Positions 9,103 through 18,217 of a stretch of DNA of 37,688 bases are shown one piece after another. Source of the stretch: Chitinophagaceae bacterium (GTDB taxonomy: Bacteria > Bacteroidota > Bacteroidia > Chitinophagales > Chitinophagaceae); assembly GCA_017882265.1 (NCBI GenBank), contig JADGPW010000093.1, forward strand, positions 1 to 37,688, read 5' to 3'. Under the pieces are notes generated by a model. It did no database searches. It was given only the letters and a program-made list of their open reading frames with translations, and was not told the DNA's origin. Within the stretch, counting starts at the first letter, position 1, and every line of letters begins with the position of its first letter. The position numbers and the translations under genes were made by a program.

Positions 9103-9546
9103 ATGCAAGCTGTTGAAATTAGGATAATCAACCAGTCTTCCAACCCGTTGCCGGAGTATGCGACAGGCGGATCGTCGGGCATGGATATAAGAGCCAGCCT
9201 CGATTCGCCACAAACCCTGCAATCTTTTGAAAGAGCGCTGATCCCTACCGGTCTGTTCATTGAATTACCATCGGGCTATGAAGCCCAGATCAGGCCCAGG
9301 AGCGGGTTGGCGATCAAACAGGGCATCACCTGTTTAAATAGTCCCGGTACAATAGACGCGGATTACCGGGGAGAAATTAAAATTATTTTGATCAACCTTT
9401 CCACTGAAAAGCAGGTCATACAACCCGGTGATCGTATTGCACAGATGATCATTCAAAAAGTGGAAAAAGGAGTATGGAAAGAGGTTGAACAAATAGAGCC
9501 CACAGGAAGAAATGCCGGTGGCTTTGGTCATACCGGTAAACAGTAA
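9103..9546 (+). CDS. dut: Deoxyuridine 5'-triphosphate nucleotidohydrolase (dUTPase)
   Basis: dUTPase hydrolyses dUTP to dUMP and pyrophosphate, keeping uracil out of DNA and feeding dTMP synthesis. All five trimeric-dUTPase motifs are present in the 147-residue product: [37 protein letters not shown] and the C-terminal [11 protein letters not shown] that closes over the active site. ATG 9103 is preferred over an in-frame TTG at 9094, which overlaps the putative -7 box. The DUF4292 lipoprotein gene begins 2 bp after the stop, so these genes probably share a transcript. Confidence 0.96.
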   Translation: MQAVEIRIINQSSNPLPEYATGGSSGMDIRASLDSPQTLQSFERALIPTGLFIELPSGYEAQIRPRSGLAIKQGITCLNSPGTIDADYRGEIKIILINLSTEKQVIQPGDRIAQMIIQKVEKGVWKEVEQIEPTGRNAGGFGHTGKQ

Positions 9547-9548
9547 AG

Positions 9549-10388
9549 TTGCATTACATGAGCAGACTTCTCTTAATAATTTTGACAGCGGGTTGTTTCA
9601 ATTATTCTTGTAGCCCGGCAAAGAAAACACAGACCGTGATCCCGGTAAAAGATACAACCCCGGTTGTGCTCACTGTACCCACCTATGATCCGAAGGATGA
9701 TTCTGCATCATTTATAAGGAAGGTCTATAAACAGGTATTGGATAATCATATCAGCTTCACGACATTTTCTGCTAAGGTGGATCTGGATTACAAAGACGCT
9801 GATGGAAAAGAATTTACTGCAACAGCCCACCTGAGGATGTATAAAGACAGCGTCATATGGGTTTCCGTGACAGGTGCATTGGGTATTGAAGGGTTGAGGG
9901 CATATATAACATCCGATTCGGTACAATGGCTGGATAAACAAAATAAAATTTACATGGCTCGAAGTGTATCCTATCTGCAGGATGCTATATCCCTGCCACT
10001 CGACCTGGGATCTTTACAGAATCTGTTGTTGGGGAATCCGGTGTTTCTTGACTCAGCGATCACTTCTTATAGCCGGTCCGGCAACCATATTTCCCTGTTA
10101 AGCAAAGGTGAATTTTTTGTAAATTCATTTACCGTTGATGAAACGGATAAATGGGTTCAAAGCAGCAGGCTGGATGACCTGGACACGACGCAAAACCGCA
10201 ATTGTTATCTTACTTATGCCGGATATGAGAATAAATCAGGTGTGAATTTTTCAACAGAACGAACCATCAATGTTTCCGAAAAAAAGAAACTGACCATTAA
10301 ACTCGGATTCCGGCAGTATGCTTTTAATGAAACGTTAAGTTTTCCATTTACGGTTCCTAAAAATTATAAATCAGAATTGGGCCAATAA
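9549..10388 (+). CDS. DUF4292-family lipoprotein
   Basis: The 279-residue protein begins with a hydrophobic lipoprotein-type signal; the acylated Cys could be residue 16 (LTAGC) or 21 (NYSC). The rest is strand-rich, with KDSVIWVSVTGALGIEGLRA and SDSVQWLDKQNKIY, a pattern of the DUF4292 family, which is thought to have a LolA/LolB-like fold. A role in lipoprotein or envelope assembly is therefore plausible but unproven. The second ATG at 9558 (MSRLLLII) is the likelier start because the first three residues precede the signal. It follows dut directly and precedes the EnvC-like gene, a pairing I associate with Bacteroidota. Confidence 0.78.
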   Translation: MHYMSRLLLIILTAGCFNYSCSPAKKTQTVIPVKDTTPVVLTVPTYDPKDDSASFIRKVYKQVLDNHISFTTFSAKVDLDYKDADGKEFTATAHLRMYKDSVIWVSVTGALGIEGLRAYITSDSVQWLDKQNKIYMARSVSYLQDAISLPLDLGSLQNLLLGNPVFLDSAITSYSRSGNHISLLSKGEFFVNSFTVDETDKWVQSSRLDDLDTTQNRNCYLTYAGYENKSGVNFSTERTINVSEKKKLTIKLGFRQYAFNETLSFPFTVPKNYKSELGQ

Positions 10389-10460
10389 AATTTAATTTGC
10401 ATATTGCCGTTATACGGTAACGATTCCGGACCCTTGTTTTTTAACCCATATCCATTCACG

Positions 10461-11705
10461 ATGAGAAAAAAAATATTCATATACCTGCTCCTTCTCGGGG
10501 GATTAACCGGTAACCTCCTGGCACAACCTACCCAGGACAAATCACAACTGGAGAAAGAAAGAGCGGATATCCAAAAAGAATTACAGGAGATACAGGGAAT
10601 GTATAACCAGGTCAAAGGGCAAACCAAACAAACCCTGGGCCAGTTGAATGTACTGAAAAGAAAAATGGAACTCCAGGAACAGTATATCAACAGCATCAAC
10701 AAGGAACTAAAGAGTATTGATGATGATATATACCTGAGCAATGTTGAAATATACCGTTTACAAAAACAACTGGATACACTGAAATCGCAATATGCCCGGA
10801 CCGTAGTATATGCATACAAGAACAGGAGCAATTATGATTACCTTAATTTCATTTTTTCTTCCGGTGATTTTAATGATGCATTAAAAAGAATTGCGTACCT
10901 GAAAAGCTACCGGTCATACCGGGAAAAGCAGGTGAACACGATACTGGAGACGCAAAAACTAATCGCACAAAGGCAAAAACAACAACTAGGAAGAAAGGAA
11001 CAAAAGAACCAGGCGCTGGAGAACCAGACCAAACAAGTGGAGGAACTGGCCGTACAGAAGAAAGAAAAGGATGTTATTGTTTCTCAACTAAAATCGAAGC
11101 AGAAAGATTTGCAAGGACAGATTGCTGAAAAAAGGAAAAGAGATGCAAAACTTAAAAATGCAATTTTCGCTATTATAGAAAGAGAAAGATTAAAAGCTGT
11201 CTCTGTAGTTACTAAACCTGATAACCCAGTAGTTAAAAATAAGCCGGTGATTAAGGAAAAGACCTACGTACCGCTCAATGCAAACGAAACGGCTTTGGCT
11301 GAAAATTTTAAATCAAATTACGGAAGACTTCCCTGGCCCGTAGACAATGGGGTTGTATGTAGTAGTTTTGGAGTTAATAAAATAGAAGGAACATTACTTA
11401 CTGAGGATAATCCCGGAATTACAATCTGTACACAGAGTACAGGTGTTAGTGTAAAATCAGTTTTTGATGGGGAGATATTAAGTGTATTTAACCTCGGCGA
11501 TGCTATGTCTGTAATGATAAAACATGGAAATTATTATACAATTTATAGCAATCTTTCTTCTGCAAGCGTTGCAAAAGGAGCTATGGTAAAGACAGGTCAG
11601 GTAATTGGTAAGGTCGGAGCTGATGAAAATGGAGGAGGGAGACTGGATTTTCTGCTAATGATCGATAAAAAAAATATAAACCCGCAATCCTGGCTACATC
11701 GTTAA
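10461..11705 (+). CDS. EnvC-like murein hydrolase activator with degenerate LytM (M23) domain
   Basis: The 414-residue product has a signal peptide (MRKKIFIYLLLLGGLTGNLL, then AQ), a long coiled-coil rich in Lys, Glu and Gln to about residue 250, and a C-terminal LytM fold beginning GRLPWPVDNG. That is the EnvC layout: a coiled coil for docking and a LytM domain that activates amidases at the septum. The zinc ligands of active M23 enzymes are not visible: NPGIT stands where HxGxD is expected, YSNLSS where YxHL is expected, and GRLDFLLM where LHFE is expected. It is thus probably a regulator, not an enzyme. ATG 10461 is chosen because the upstream in-frame extension from 10404 would bury the signal peptide. 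Confidence 0.85.
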   Translation: MRKKIFIYLLLLGGLTGNLLAQPTQDKSQLEKERADIQKELQEIQGMYNQVKGQTKQTLGQLNVLKRKMELQEQYINSINKELKSIDDDIYLSNVEIYRLQKQLDTLKSQYARTVVYAYKNRSNYDYLNFIFSSGDFNDALKRIAYLKSYRSYREKQVNTILETQKLIAQRQKQQLGRKEQKNQALENQTKQVEELAVQKKEKDVIVSQLKSKQKDLQGQIAEKRKRDAKLKNAIFAIIERERLKAVSVVTKPDNPVVKNKPVIKEKTYVPLNANETALAENFKSNYGRLPWPVDNGVVCSSFGVNKIEGTLLTEDNPGITICTQSTGVSVKSVFDGEILSVFNLGDAMSVMIKHGNYYTIYSNLSSASVAKGAMVKTGQVIGKVGADENGGGRLDFLLMIDKKNINPQSWLHR

Positions 11706-11756
11706 CCATTACGCATTCGTATTAACAAAAAACGTCATGCTTAACCGGGATTTTTT

Positions 11757-12875
11757 TTATAAAAACCGCTCGTACAGATTTTCGTATAATGGAATGATAT
11801 TATGAATGTCAAATTTTTTGGCGTGTTCAGCCGCTCTATCTTTAAAGGCCTTTAGCGTTTTATCATCTTTTAAAATGGATAGTGCCTGCTGGCTCATCGT
11901 GTTCACATCACCTACATCAGCCAAATAACCGGTTACCCCGTTTATATTTATTTCTCCCAAACCGCCGGCATTAGTGGATATGACCGGGACACCTGCTGCC
12001 ATGGCTTCCAGCGCCGCCAGTCCAAAACTTTCATAATCGGAAGTAAGCAGGAAAAGGTCGGCAATAGCCAGTATATCTTCCATCTGTTCCTGTTTACCAA
12101 CAAAACGTACTTCGTCGAAAACGCCTAATTCCCTTGCCAGATCTTCGGCAGTAGAACGTTCCGGCCCGTCACCTACAAATAATAATTTTCCAGGGATCTC
12201 CTTTGTCACCTGGAAAAAGATATTGACCACGTCCTGTACCCTTTTTATTTTCCTGAAATTGGAAGCATGGATCAATATTCTTTCACCATTTGGTGCGATC
12301 ACTTTTTTAAAAGCATCGATAGGCTTTCGGGTGAACCGCGCCACATCTACAAAATTGTAGATGACCTCGATCTCCTTTTCTATATTGAATATTTTGAACG
12401 TCTCATCACGGAGGTTATTCGAAACAGCGGTGATAGCATCACTCTGGTTGATGGAAAAAGCCACCACGGGAGCATAGGTCTTATCCCGTCCCACCAGGGT
12501 GATGTCTGTACCATGCAGCGTAGTGATCACAGGGATATTCTTTCCTTCTTTTATTAATATTTGCTTGGCCATATAAGCCGCGGAAGCATGGGGAATAGCA
12601 TAGTGGACATGCAACAGGTCCAGGTGGTTATTTTTGATCACATCAACCATCGTGCTGGCCAGGGCTGTTTCGTAAGGCGGGTAATCGAACAACGGATAGG
12701 TGGGGACCTGTACCTCGTGGTAGGAGATATTTGGAATGAACCCGTTTAGCCTGACCGGCTGCTGGTATGTGATAAAATGAACCAGGTGTCCTTTTTGAGC
12801 AAGGGCTTTGCCCAATTCAGTGGCTAATACACCGCTACCTCCGAATGTCGGGTAGCAAACAATTCCAATTCTCAT
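11757..12875 (-). CDS. bshA: N-acetyl-alpha-D-glucosaminyl L-malate synthase BshA
   Basis: BshA is a GT4 glycosyltransferase that transfers GlcNAc from UDP-GlcNAc to L-malate, the first step of bacillithiol synthesis. The 372-residue length fits. The N-terminal loop CYPTFGGSGVLATELG, the conserved HVHYAIPHA, TTLHGTDITLVG, and the nucleotide-sugar E-x7-E motif ESFGLAALE are all present. The gene is convergent with the EnvC-like gene and stands alone; bshB and bshC are not in the window. The intergenic side toward the M28 peptidase is 124 bp and holds divergent promoters. Confidence 0.94.
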   Translation of the reverse strand: MRIGIVCYPTFGGSGVLATELGKALAQKGHLVHFITYQQPVRLNGFIPNISYHEVQVPTYPLFDYPPYETALASTMVDVIKNNHLDLLHVHYAIPHASAAYMAKQILIKEGKNIPVITTLHGTDITLVGRDKTYAPVVAFSINQSDAITAVSNNLRDETFKIFNIEKEIEVIYNFVDVARFTRKPIDAFKKVIAPNGERILIHASNFRKIKRVQDVVNIFFQVTKEIPGKLLFVGDGPERSTAEDLARELGVFDEVRFVGKQEQMEDILAIADLFLLTSDYESFGLAALEAMAAGVPVISTNAGGLGEININGVTGYLADVGDVNTMSQQALSILKDDKTLKAFKDRAAEHAKKFDIHNIIPLYENLYERFL

Positions 12876-12955
12876 ACAATTAGTAATAATCTTTATGACC
12901 GCCCTAAGGTAACAGTTTTACGGGAGGAAGGTTTACCGCCTGTCTTAAATATTTA

Positions 12956-12984
12956 TTGTCATTTTAAGGTTTCTGTTATCTTTA
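12956..12984 (+). promoter_or_regulatory. Putative promoter of the M28 peptidase gene (TTG, 18 bp, TATCTTTA)
   Basis: TTG at 12956-12958 and TATCTTTA at 12977-12984 are 18 bp apart, the same spacing as in the porV candidate, with only the last base of TAnnTTTG differing. The ATG follows 15 bp later. Confidence 0.35.
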
Positions 12985-12999
12985 GCAAAACACAAATAC

Positions 13000-14376
13000 A
13001 TGAGAATGCTATCATTGATCGTCTTTGTCCTGGGGATCGGAATTACTGTTTCCGGGCAAACAGAAGATTCCGTTTTTATCAAAAGGCTCTCAGATGAGAT
13101 ACTGACAAACGGGAAAGCTTATGATAATCTTCATGATCTGACCAAAAAAATCGGGGGCAGACTTTCCGGTTCTCCTCAAATGGTAAAAGCGGAGCAATGG
13201 GGCCTGCAGCTTATGCGGGAAACGGGCGCTGATAAGGCCTGGTTGCAGGAATGCATGGTGCCACATTGGGTAAGAGGCGGTATGGATGAAGCCAGCTTTA
13301 AATTTCTGGATAAAAATTTTCAAGGCAAGAATACATTGGATGTGCTGGCACTTGGCAATTCAGTAGGGACAGGGAGTAATGGAGTTACCGCCGAGGTATT
13401 GATAGTGAACTCCTTTGATGAACTGGAGGCAAAAAAAGACCAGGTAAAAGGTAAGATCGTTTTTTACAATTATAAGTTCAATGCGACCTTCGTCAATACT
13501 TTCGAAGCCTATGGTGACGCCGGAAAATACCGCGGCGGAGGTCCAAGCCGCGCCGCTAAATATGGCGCGGTGGGAGTGATCGTCAGAAGCCTGAGTGAAA
13601 GCGAGGACAATAACCCGCATACAGGAGCCACTCGCTATGATAGCGCTTTTGCAAAGATCCCGGCAGTAGCTATCGGGTTAAGAGATGCCGACCGGTTGAG
13701 TGGTTATTTGAACAACAATAAAGTGGAAGTGTTTTTTAAGACAAATGGTCATTTTCTTCCTGATACCATTGGTCATAATGTTATTGGCGAATTAGAAGGA
13801 ACCGAATTTCCTGACCAGATCATAACTATTGGCGGACATCTGGATAGCTGGGATCCCGCCGAGGGTGCTCATGATGATGGAGCCGGGGTCGTTCATACGA
13901 TTGAAGTGCTTCGTGCCTTCAAAGCGCTGGGCTATAAACCAAAACATACGATCCGGTTTGTCTTATTTGCCAATGAAGAAAACGGGCTGCGGGGCGGAAC
14001 AAAATATGCCGAAGAAGCAAAATCAAAAAATGAAAAACACATTTTTGCATTAGAAAGTGATGCTGGCGGATTTACACCCCGGGGCTTTAGTTTCGGCGGA
14101 ACGCCGGCACAATTGAAAAAAGCGCAAAGCTGGACACCACTTCTGCATCCTTATGGTGTGTACGAGATCGCTACGGGTGGTGGTGGTTCAGATATCGGAC
14201 CTCTGAACAGAACTTTTCAAACACCCGTTTCGGAATTGTCACCTGATTCTCAACGCTATTTCGATTATCACCATGCGAGAAATGATGTGTTTGAGAATGT
14301 AAATAAAAGAGAATTGGAATTAGGTGCAGTTAATATGGCTGCCCTGATCTACCTGGTGGATAAATACGGGTTATGA
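13000..14376 (+). CDS. Secreted M28-family zinc peptidase (carboxypeptidase Q-like)
   Basis: The 458-residue product has an N-terminal signal peptide (MRMLSLIVFVLGIGITVSGQ), a PA-type insert around residues 120-240, and an M28 catalytic domain. The metal and catalytic residues are visible: His280 (GGHLDSWD), Asp292 (AHDDGAG), Glu326/Glu327 (FANEENGLRGG), Asp354 (ALESDAGG) and His424/425 (FDYHHARND). The family acts as di-zinc aminopeptidases or dipeptidases; a periplasmic or secreted role in peptide use is expected. No type IX sorting domain is visible at the C-terminus. It is divergent from bshA and followed by a repeat tract. Confidence 0.92.
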   Translation: MRMLSLIVFVLGIGITVSGQTEDSVFIKRLSDEILTNGKAYDNLHDLTKKIGGRLSGSPQMVKAEQWGLQLMRETGADKAWLQECMVPHWVRGGMDEASFKFLDKNFQGKNTLDVLALGNSVGTGSNGVTAEVLIVNSFDELEAKKDQVKGKIVFYNYKFNATFVNTFEAYGDAGKYRGGGPSRAAKYGAVGVIVRSLSESEDNNPHTGATRYDSAFAKIPAVAIGLRDADRLSGYLNNNKVEVFFKTNGHFLPDTIGHNVIGELEGTEFPDQIITIGGHLDSWDPAEGAHDDGAGVVHTIEVLRAFKALGYKPKHTIRFVLFANEENGLRGGTKYAEEAKSKNEKHIFALESDAGGFTPRGFSFGGTPAQLKKAQSWTPLLHPYGVYEIATGGGGSDIGPLNRTFQTPVSELSPDSQRYFDYHHARNDVFENVNKRELELGAVNMAALIYLVDKYGL

Positions 14377-14416
14377 GCTGCGGGAGAGGAATAAGTATTT
14401 AATCTGGGGTTATAAT

Positions 14417-14530
14417 AGTCAAATAAGTCAAATGAGTCAAATGGATAAAATGGATCAAATGAGTCAAATGGGTTATAACGGGTTGTCATTTTTGACCAAT
14501 TTGACTCCTATGACTTTTATTGACTTCTTA
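14417..14530. repeat. Quasi-palindromic word repeat, GTCAAATGA type
   Basis: The left arm (14417-14470) is a string of GTCAAAT-like words: GTCAAATAAGTCAAATGAGT and onward to GATCAAATGAGTCAAATG. The right arm (14485-14530) is the complementary form, with TTTGACCAATTTGACTCCT, then ATGACTTTTATTGACTTC. The spacer is about 14 bp. The same word family recurs at 33053-33138. It lies between the M28 gene and the GNAT gene. Confidence 0.75.
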
Positions 14531-14540
14531 TTGATCAGTT

Positions 14541-15005
14541 ATGGAAAAAGCACCACATTATGAAGTAAAGAAAGATGAGTATTTGATCAGTACTGATATC
14601 TCTTTGCTCAATATCGACATGATCTTTAATTATCTCTCTCAGGAATCTTATTGGGCTCAGCATATTCCAAGAGATACTGTGGAAAGATCGGTCGCCAATT
14701 CCCTGTGTTTTGGCCTTTTTTTCCGGGGTGGGCAGGTAGGATTTGCGAGGGTGATCACCGACCAGGCTACATTCGCATACCTGGGCGATGTTTTCATTTT
14801 AAGTGAACAAAGAAGAAAGGGATTGGCAAAATGGCTGTTAGGAGCCATCCACGAACATCCGGGTTTGCAGGGATTGCGAAGGTGGATACTCGGTACAAGA
14901 GATGCCCATGGCTTGTATGGACAATTTGGCTGGACCGTATTCGATGAAGAAACCAGGAAACGGTTTATGCAAAAGCATAATAAAAATGTTTACCAGCCCT
15001 GGTAG
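14541..15005 (+). CDS. GNAT-family N-acetyltransferase
   Basis: The 154-residue single-domain protein has the GNAT core: a strand with VGFARVITD, then the acetyl-CoA pyrophosphate-binding turn SEQRRKGLAKWLL (R/Q-x-x-G-x-A). The C-terminal GTRDAHGLYGQFGW is the usual end of the fold. The substrate is not evident. No signal peptide is present. The gene is convergent with argH with a 5-bp gap between the stops, so it is not part of the arginine operon. Confidence 0.85.
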   Translation: MEKAPHYEVKKDEYLISTDISLLNIDMIFNYLSQESYWAQHIPRDTVERSVANSLCFGLFFRGGQVGFARVITDQATFAYLGDVFILSEQRRKGLAKWLLGAIHEHPGLQGLRRWILGTRDAHGLYGQFGWTVFDEETRKRFMQKHNKNVYQPW

Positions 15006-15010
15006 GGTAC

Positions 15011-16345
15011 TCAGGAGCTTAAAAGCTGCTCAAGGGCGGAATGGACCTTTTCAAACGGGAATGAACTCACAATCACTTGCATCTGTTGTTTTATTTCTGC
15101 CGTACAGAGGTTTCCGGCGCTTCCTTCATGACGATGGTTGATATGGGAATCGACTTTGAAAGTTCCAGCTTCTATTGCCGACCCGATCTTTTGGTAAGCG
15201 TCGCGAAAAGCCATTCCTGCCAACACTAATTTGTTCACTTCTTCCACGCTGAAAAGGTCCTTATATTTTTCGTCGGCCAGGATATCTTTCCTGATCGTAA
15301 TATTGGACAACATCAGCCCGGCCATCTCCAGGCAATTGCTGAGTGTTTTGAAAGCAGGAAATAAATGCTCTTTTAATAACTGCAGGTCACGGTGATACCC
15401 GGAAGGCAGGTTAGTTGTCATCATCATGATCTCATTGGGCAAAGCTTTAATGCGATTACAATGAGAACGGATCAATTCAAGTACATCCGGGTTCATTTTA
15501 TGCGGCATGATACTACTGCCGGTAGTGAGTTCAGCGGGAAAACTGATAAAGCCGAAATTCTGGTTGAGGTAGAGGCAGGCGTCCATACTGAGTTTGGACA
15601 AGGTGTCTGCCAGGTTAGCTAAAGACTGGGACACGATCCGCTCCGATTTTCCCCGGCCCATCTGAGCATACACCACATTGTAGTTCAGCGCATCAAAACC
15701 AAGAAGGTTTGTCGTTAGCGACCTGTTGATCGGAAAGGACGAGCCATAGCCGGCTGCTGAACCAAGGGGATTCTTGTTGACTACATCATAAGCAGCCTTC
15801 AGGGTGATCATATCATCCACCAGGCTTTCGGCATAAGCCCCGAACCATAAGCCAAAAGAAGAAGGCATAGCTAACTGTAAATGCGTATAGCCGGGCAGTG
15901 AATGATCTTTATATTTCTCACTCAGCGCTTGTAATAACTCAAAGAAGGGCTGGATGGCACTGACGAGTTTTTCTATTTCGCTGCGCAGGAATAATTTTAT
16001 ATCGACCAGGACCTGGTCGTTACGGCTTCTTCCGCTATGAATTTTTTTACCCGTATCACCCAGTTTTTTTGTCAATAATAATTCTACCTGGGAGTGGATA
16101 TCTTCTACCTCATCTTCCAGTTTGAATTCACCCGATTGTATTTGCTGGTAAATGTTTTTTAATTCTGCCTGGAGTCGGAATAATTCTTCCTTGGTTAACA
16201 AACCGATCGATTCCAGCATAGCTGTATGAGCCAGCGAGCCCAGTATATCAAAAGCAGCCAAATACATGTCCATTTCACGGTCTTTACCGACGGTGAATAT
16301 TTCCACTTCCTGTAGTGAGGTTTTATCTTTTTGCCACAATTTCAT
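15011..16345 (-). CDS. argH: Argininosuccinate lyase
   Basis: ArgH cleaves argininosuccinate to arginine and fumarate, the last step of the pathway. The 444-residue protein carries the fumarase/aspartase superfamily signature GSSIMPHKMNPDVLE with the mobile catalytic Ser loop, plus GRSRNDQVLVDIKLFLR and the conserved His in PGYTHLQLAMP. It is the final gene of the minus-strand operon; its ATG overlaps the argE stop in an ATGA arrangement, suggesting translational coupling. Confidence 0.96.
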   Translation of the reverse strand: MKLWQKDKTSLQEVEIFTVGKDREMDMYLAAFDILGSLAHTAMLESIGLLTKEELFRLQAELKNIYQQIQSGEFKLEDEVEDIHSQVELLLTKKLGDTGKKIHSGRSRNDQVLVDIKLFLRSEIEKLVSAIQPFFELLQALSEKYKDHSLPGYTHLQLAMPSSFGLWFGAYAESLVDDMITLKAAYDVVNKNPLGSAAGYGSSFPINRSLTTNLLGFDALNYNVVYAQMGRGKSERIVSQSLANLADTLSKLSMDACLYLNQNFGFISFPAELTTGSSIMPHKMNPDVLELIRSHCNRIKALPNEIMMMTTNLPSGYHRDLQLLKEHLFPAFKTLSNCLEMAGLMLSNITIRKDILADEKYKDLFSVEEVNKLVLAGMAFRDAYQKIGSAIEAGTFKVDSHINHRHEGSAGNLCTAEIKQQMQVIVSSFPFEKVHSALEQLLSS

Positions 16346-17412
16346 AGTAACTGGTTTAAAAGCCGGATATATAATTCGATACCCTCCTTTATTTCATGTG
16401 TATAAATATACTCATCAGCTGCATGACTCCTGGCAGAATCACCGGGTCCCATCTTCAGCGCCGGAAAATCCATCAGGGCTTTGTCAGAAGTAGTGGGGGA
16501 GCCATAACAGGTTCTTCCCAGCGCCAGCCCTGCCTTCACCAGCGGATGATCCAGTGGGATTGAAGTAGAACGCAGCCGTATGCTCCTGTGCAGGATCTCA
16601 CATTGTACATGAGCCTTGATAATGTCGAGAACCTCTTCAAAACTATATAACTCATTTATCCTGATATCAACCACAAACCTGCATTGGGCAGGCACTACAT
16701 TGTGAGCTTTATTTTCCGTCTCTACCACCGTAACACTCATTTTATTGGCGCCTAATAGGTCAGAAACCCTGGGAAATTGGTATTGGCGGAACCACTCCAT
16801 ATCTTTTATGGCTTTATAGATAGCATTCTCCCCTTCGTTACGACCTGCATGGCCAGCCTTTCCATGGCTGATACAATCTATTACAAGTAAGCCTTTTTCC
16901 GCTACGGCCATCTGCATTTGCGTTGGCTCACCAACAATAGCAAATGCAATAGGTCCAAGTTCCAGTAGAATAAGTTCAACGCCATTTGGCCCTGAGATCT
17001 CTTCTTCCGCAGAAGCAGCGAAAATAAGGTTATACTTCAGGTCCTCCCGGGTATGAAAATGTAGGAATGTGGCTATCAACGAAACTAAACAACCCCCGGC
17101 ATCATTACTTCCCAGGCCGAACAATTTACCATCCTTTTCGATTGGAGTGAATGGATCCAGGGTATAACTTTTATTTGGCCTCACCGTATCATGATGAGAG
17201 TTTAAGAGGATAGTAGGTTTTGCGTCATTGAAATAACGGTTAACCCCCCAAATATTATTCCCTTTTCTTTGTATACGCACATGATGACGTTGCAGGAAGG
17301 CCTGGATCGTTTCGGCTGTTTCGTCTTCTTCTTTACTGTAAGAAGGGATGCTGATCAGGTCTTTCAGAAGATCGATCGCTTCGGCTTGCAATATGTCAAA
17401 TGGGTCATTCAT
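16342..17412 (-). CDS. argE: M20 deacylase of the arginine pathway (N-acetylcitrulline/N-acetylornithine deacetylase type)
   Basis: The 356-residue M20 metallopeptidase-fold enzyme shows the metal-binding residues in LNSHHDTVRP (His and Asp), GSNDAGGCL (Asp) and AASAEEEISG (catalytic Glu pair). Its place between argB and argH in an operon that has a carbamoyltransferase of the acyl-ornithine type implies that it removes the acyl group from acyl-citrulline rather than from acyl-ornithine; this is an inference from context. It overlaps argB by 8 bp and argH by 4 bp. Confidence 0.88.
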   Translation of the reverse strand: MNDPFDILQAEAIDLLKDLISIPSYSKEEDETAETIQAFLQRHHVRIQRKGNNIWGVNRYFNDAKPTILLNSHHDTVRPNKSYTLDPFTPIEKDGKLFGLGSNDAGGCLVSLIATFLHFHTREDLKYNLIFAASAEEEISGPNGVELILLELGPIAFAIVGEPTQMQMAVAEKGLLVIDCISHGKAGHAGRNEGENAIYKAIKDMEWFRQYQFPRVSDLLGANKMSVTVVETENKAHNVVPAQCRFVVDIRINELYSFEEVLDIIKAHVQCEILHRSIRLRSTSIPLDHPLVKAGLALGRTCYGSPTTSDKALMDFPALKMGPGDSARSHAADEYIYTHEIKEGIELYIRLLNQLL

Positions 17413-18190
17413 GTTGAATGCTTGTTCCGGCTCTTCCTTTTATTAAATCACTTAATTGTTCCGCCTTACCAATGATCACTTTTTTCACACCATTCTCCAG
17501 GGCAGCAAAGGCGTTATCCAGTTTCGGGATCATCCCGGCACTTATTTTCTCACCGGCTTTCATTTCTTTATACAAGGAGGGGGTGATCGCTGGTACCACT
17601 GAATTTTCATTGTTTATTTCAGATAATACACCGTTTTTTTCAAAAGAATAAATTAAAGTCGTGTCAAAGGTTATGCTCAGGGCTTTTGCCAGTTCCTGGG
17701 CAATACTGTCTGCATTGGTATTTAATAATTGTCCCCGCTGGTCATGTGTGATAGGTGCAAAAACCGGGGTAATACCTTTCTCAAGCAGGCTGTTGATCAG
17801 ATCCGTATTGATAGCATCCACATCACCCACAAATCCATAATCTATGATGGCATCCTGCCTTTTATGGGCCGGAATTAGATCTCCATCAGCGCCACAAAAC
17901 CCCATCGCGTTGCAATGGACGGCCTGTAATTTTGCCACGATATTTTTATTGATATAACCTGCGTACACCATCGTCACTATTTTTAGTGTTTCCCTGTCGG
18001 TGATCCTTCTTCCTTCTACCACCTGTTGTGGGATCTTCAATTGTTCGGCCAGTTTCGACGCCAGCCTGCCACCACCATGCACGAGGATTTTTTTATGGTC
18101 AATAGCAGCAAATTGTTCGAGGAAAACAGTTAATTTTTTTTCATCATCAAGAATGTTCCCCCCGATCTTTATAATGAATAGTTTATTCAT
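17405..18190 (-). CDS. argB: Acetylglutamate kinase (N-acylglutamate kinase)
   Basis: ArgB phosphorylates the gamma-carboxylate of N-acetylglutamate (or another N-acylglutamate). The 261-residue amino-acid-kinase fold has the N-terminal KIGGNILDD, the glycine loop VHGGGRLASKL, NTNADSIAQELAKAL and the C-terminal GMIPKLDNAFAAL. It lies 27 bp downstream of the carbamoyltransferase gene and overlaps argE by 8 bp. No N-terminal extension typical of arginine-inhibited hexameric forms is evident. Confidence 0.94.
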   Translation of the reverse strand: MNKLFIIKIGGNILDDEKKLTVFLEQFAAIDHKKILVHGGGRLASKLAEQLKIPQQVVEGRRITDRETLKIVTMVYAGYINKNIVAKLQAVHCNAMGFCGADGDLIPAHKRQDAIIDYGFVGDVDAINTDLINSLLEKGITPVFAPITHDQRGQLLNTNADSIAQELAKALSITFDTTLIYSFEKNGVLSEINNENSVVPAITPSLYKEMKAGEKISAGMIPKLDNAFAALENGVKKVIIGKAEQLSDLIKGRAGTSIQHE

Positions 18191-18217
18191 TCTACATTCA
18201 GCGTTTAACAGGCAATA

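Noticed and set aside
14417-14530. Possible CRISPR array (repeating GTCAAATGA words)
   Set aside because: Words are 7-10 bp, spacing is irregular, there are no unique spacers of constant length, and the second half is the inverted form.
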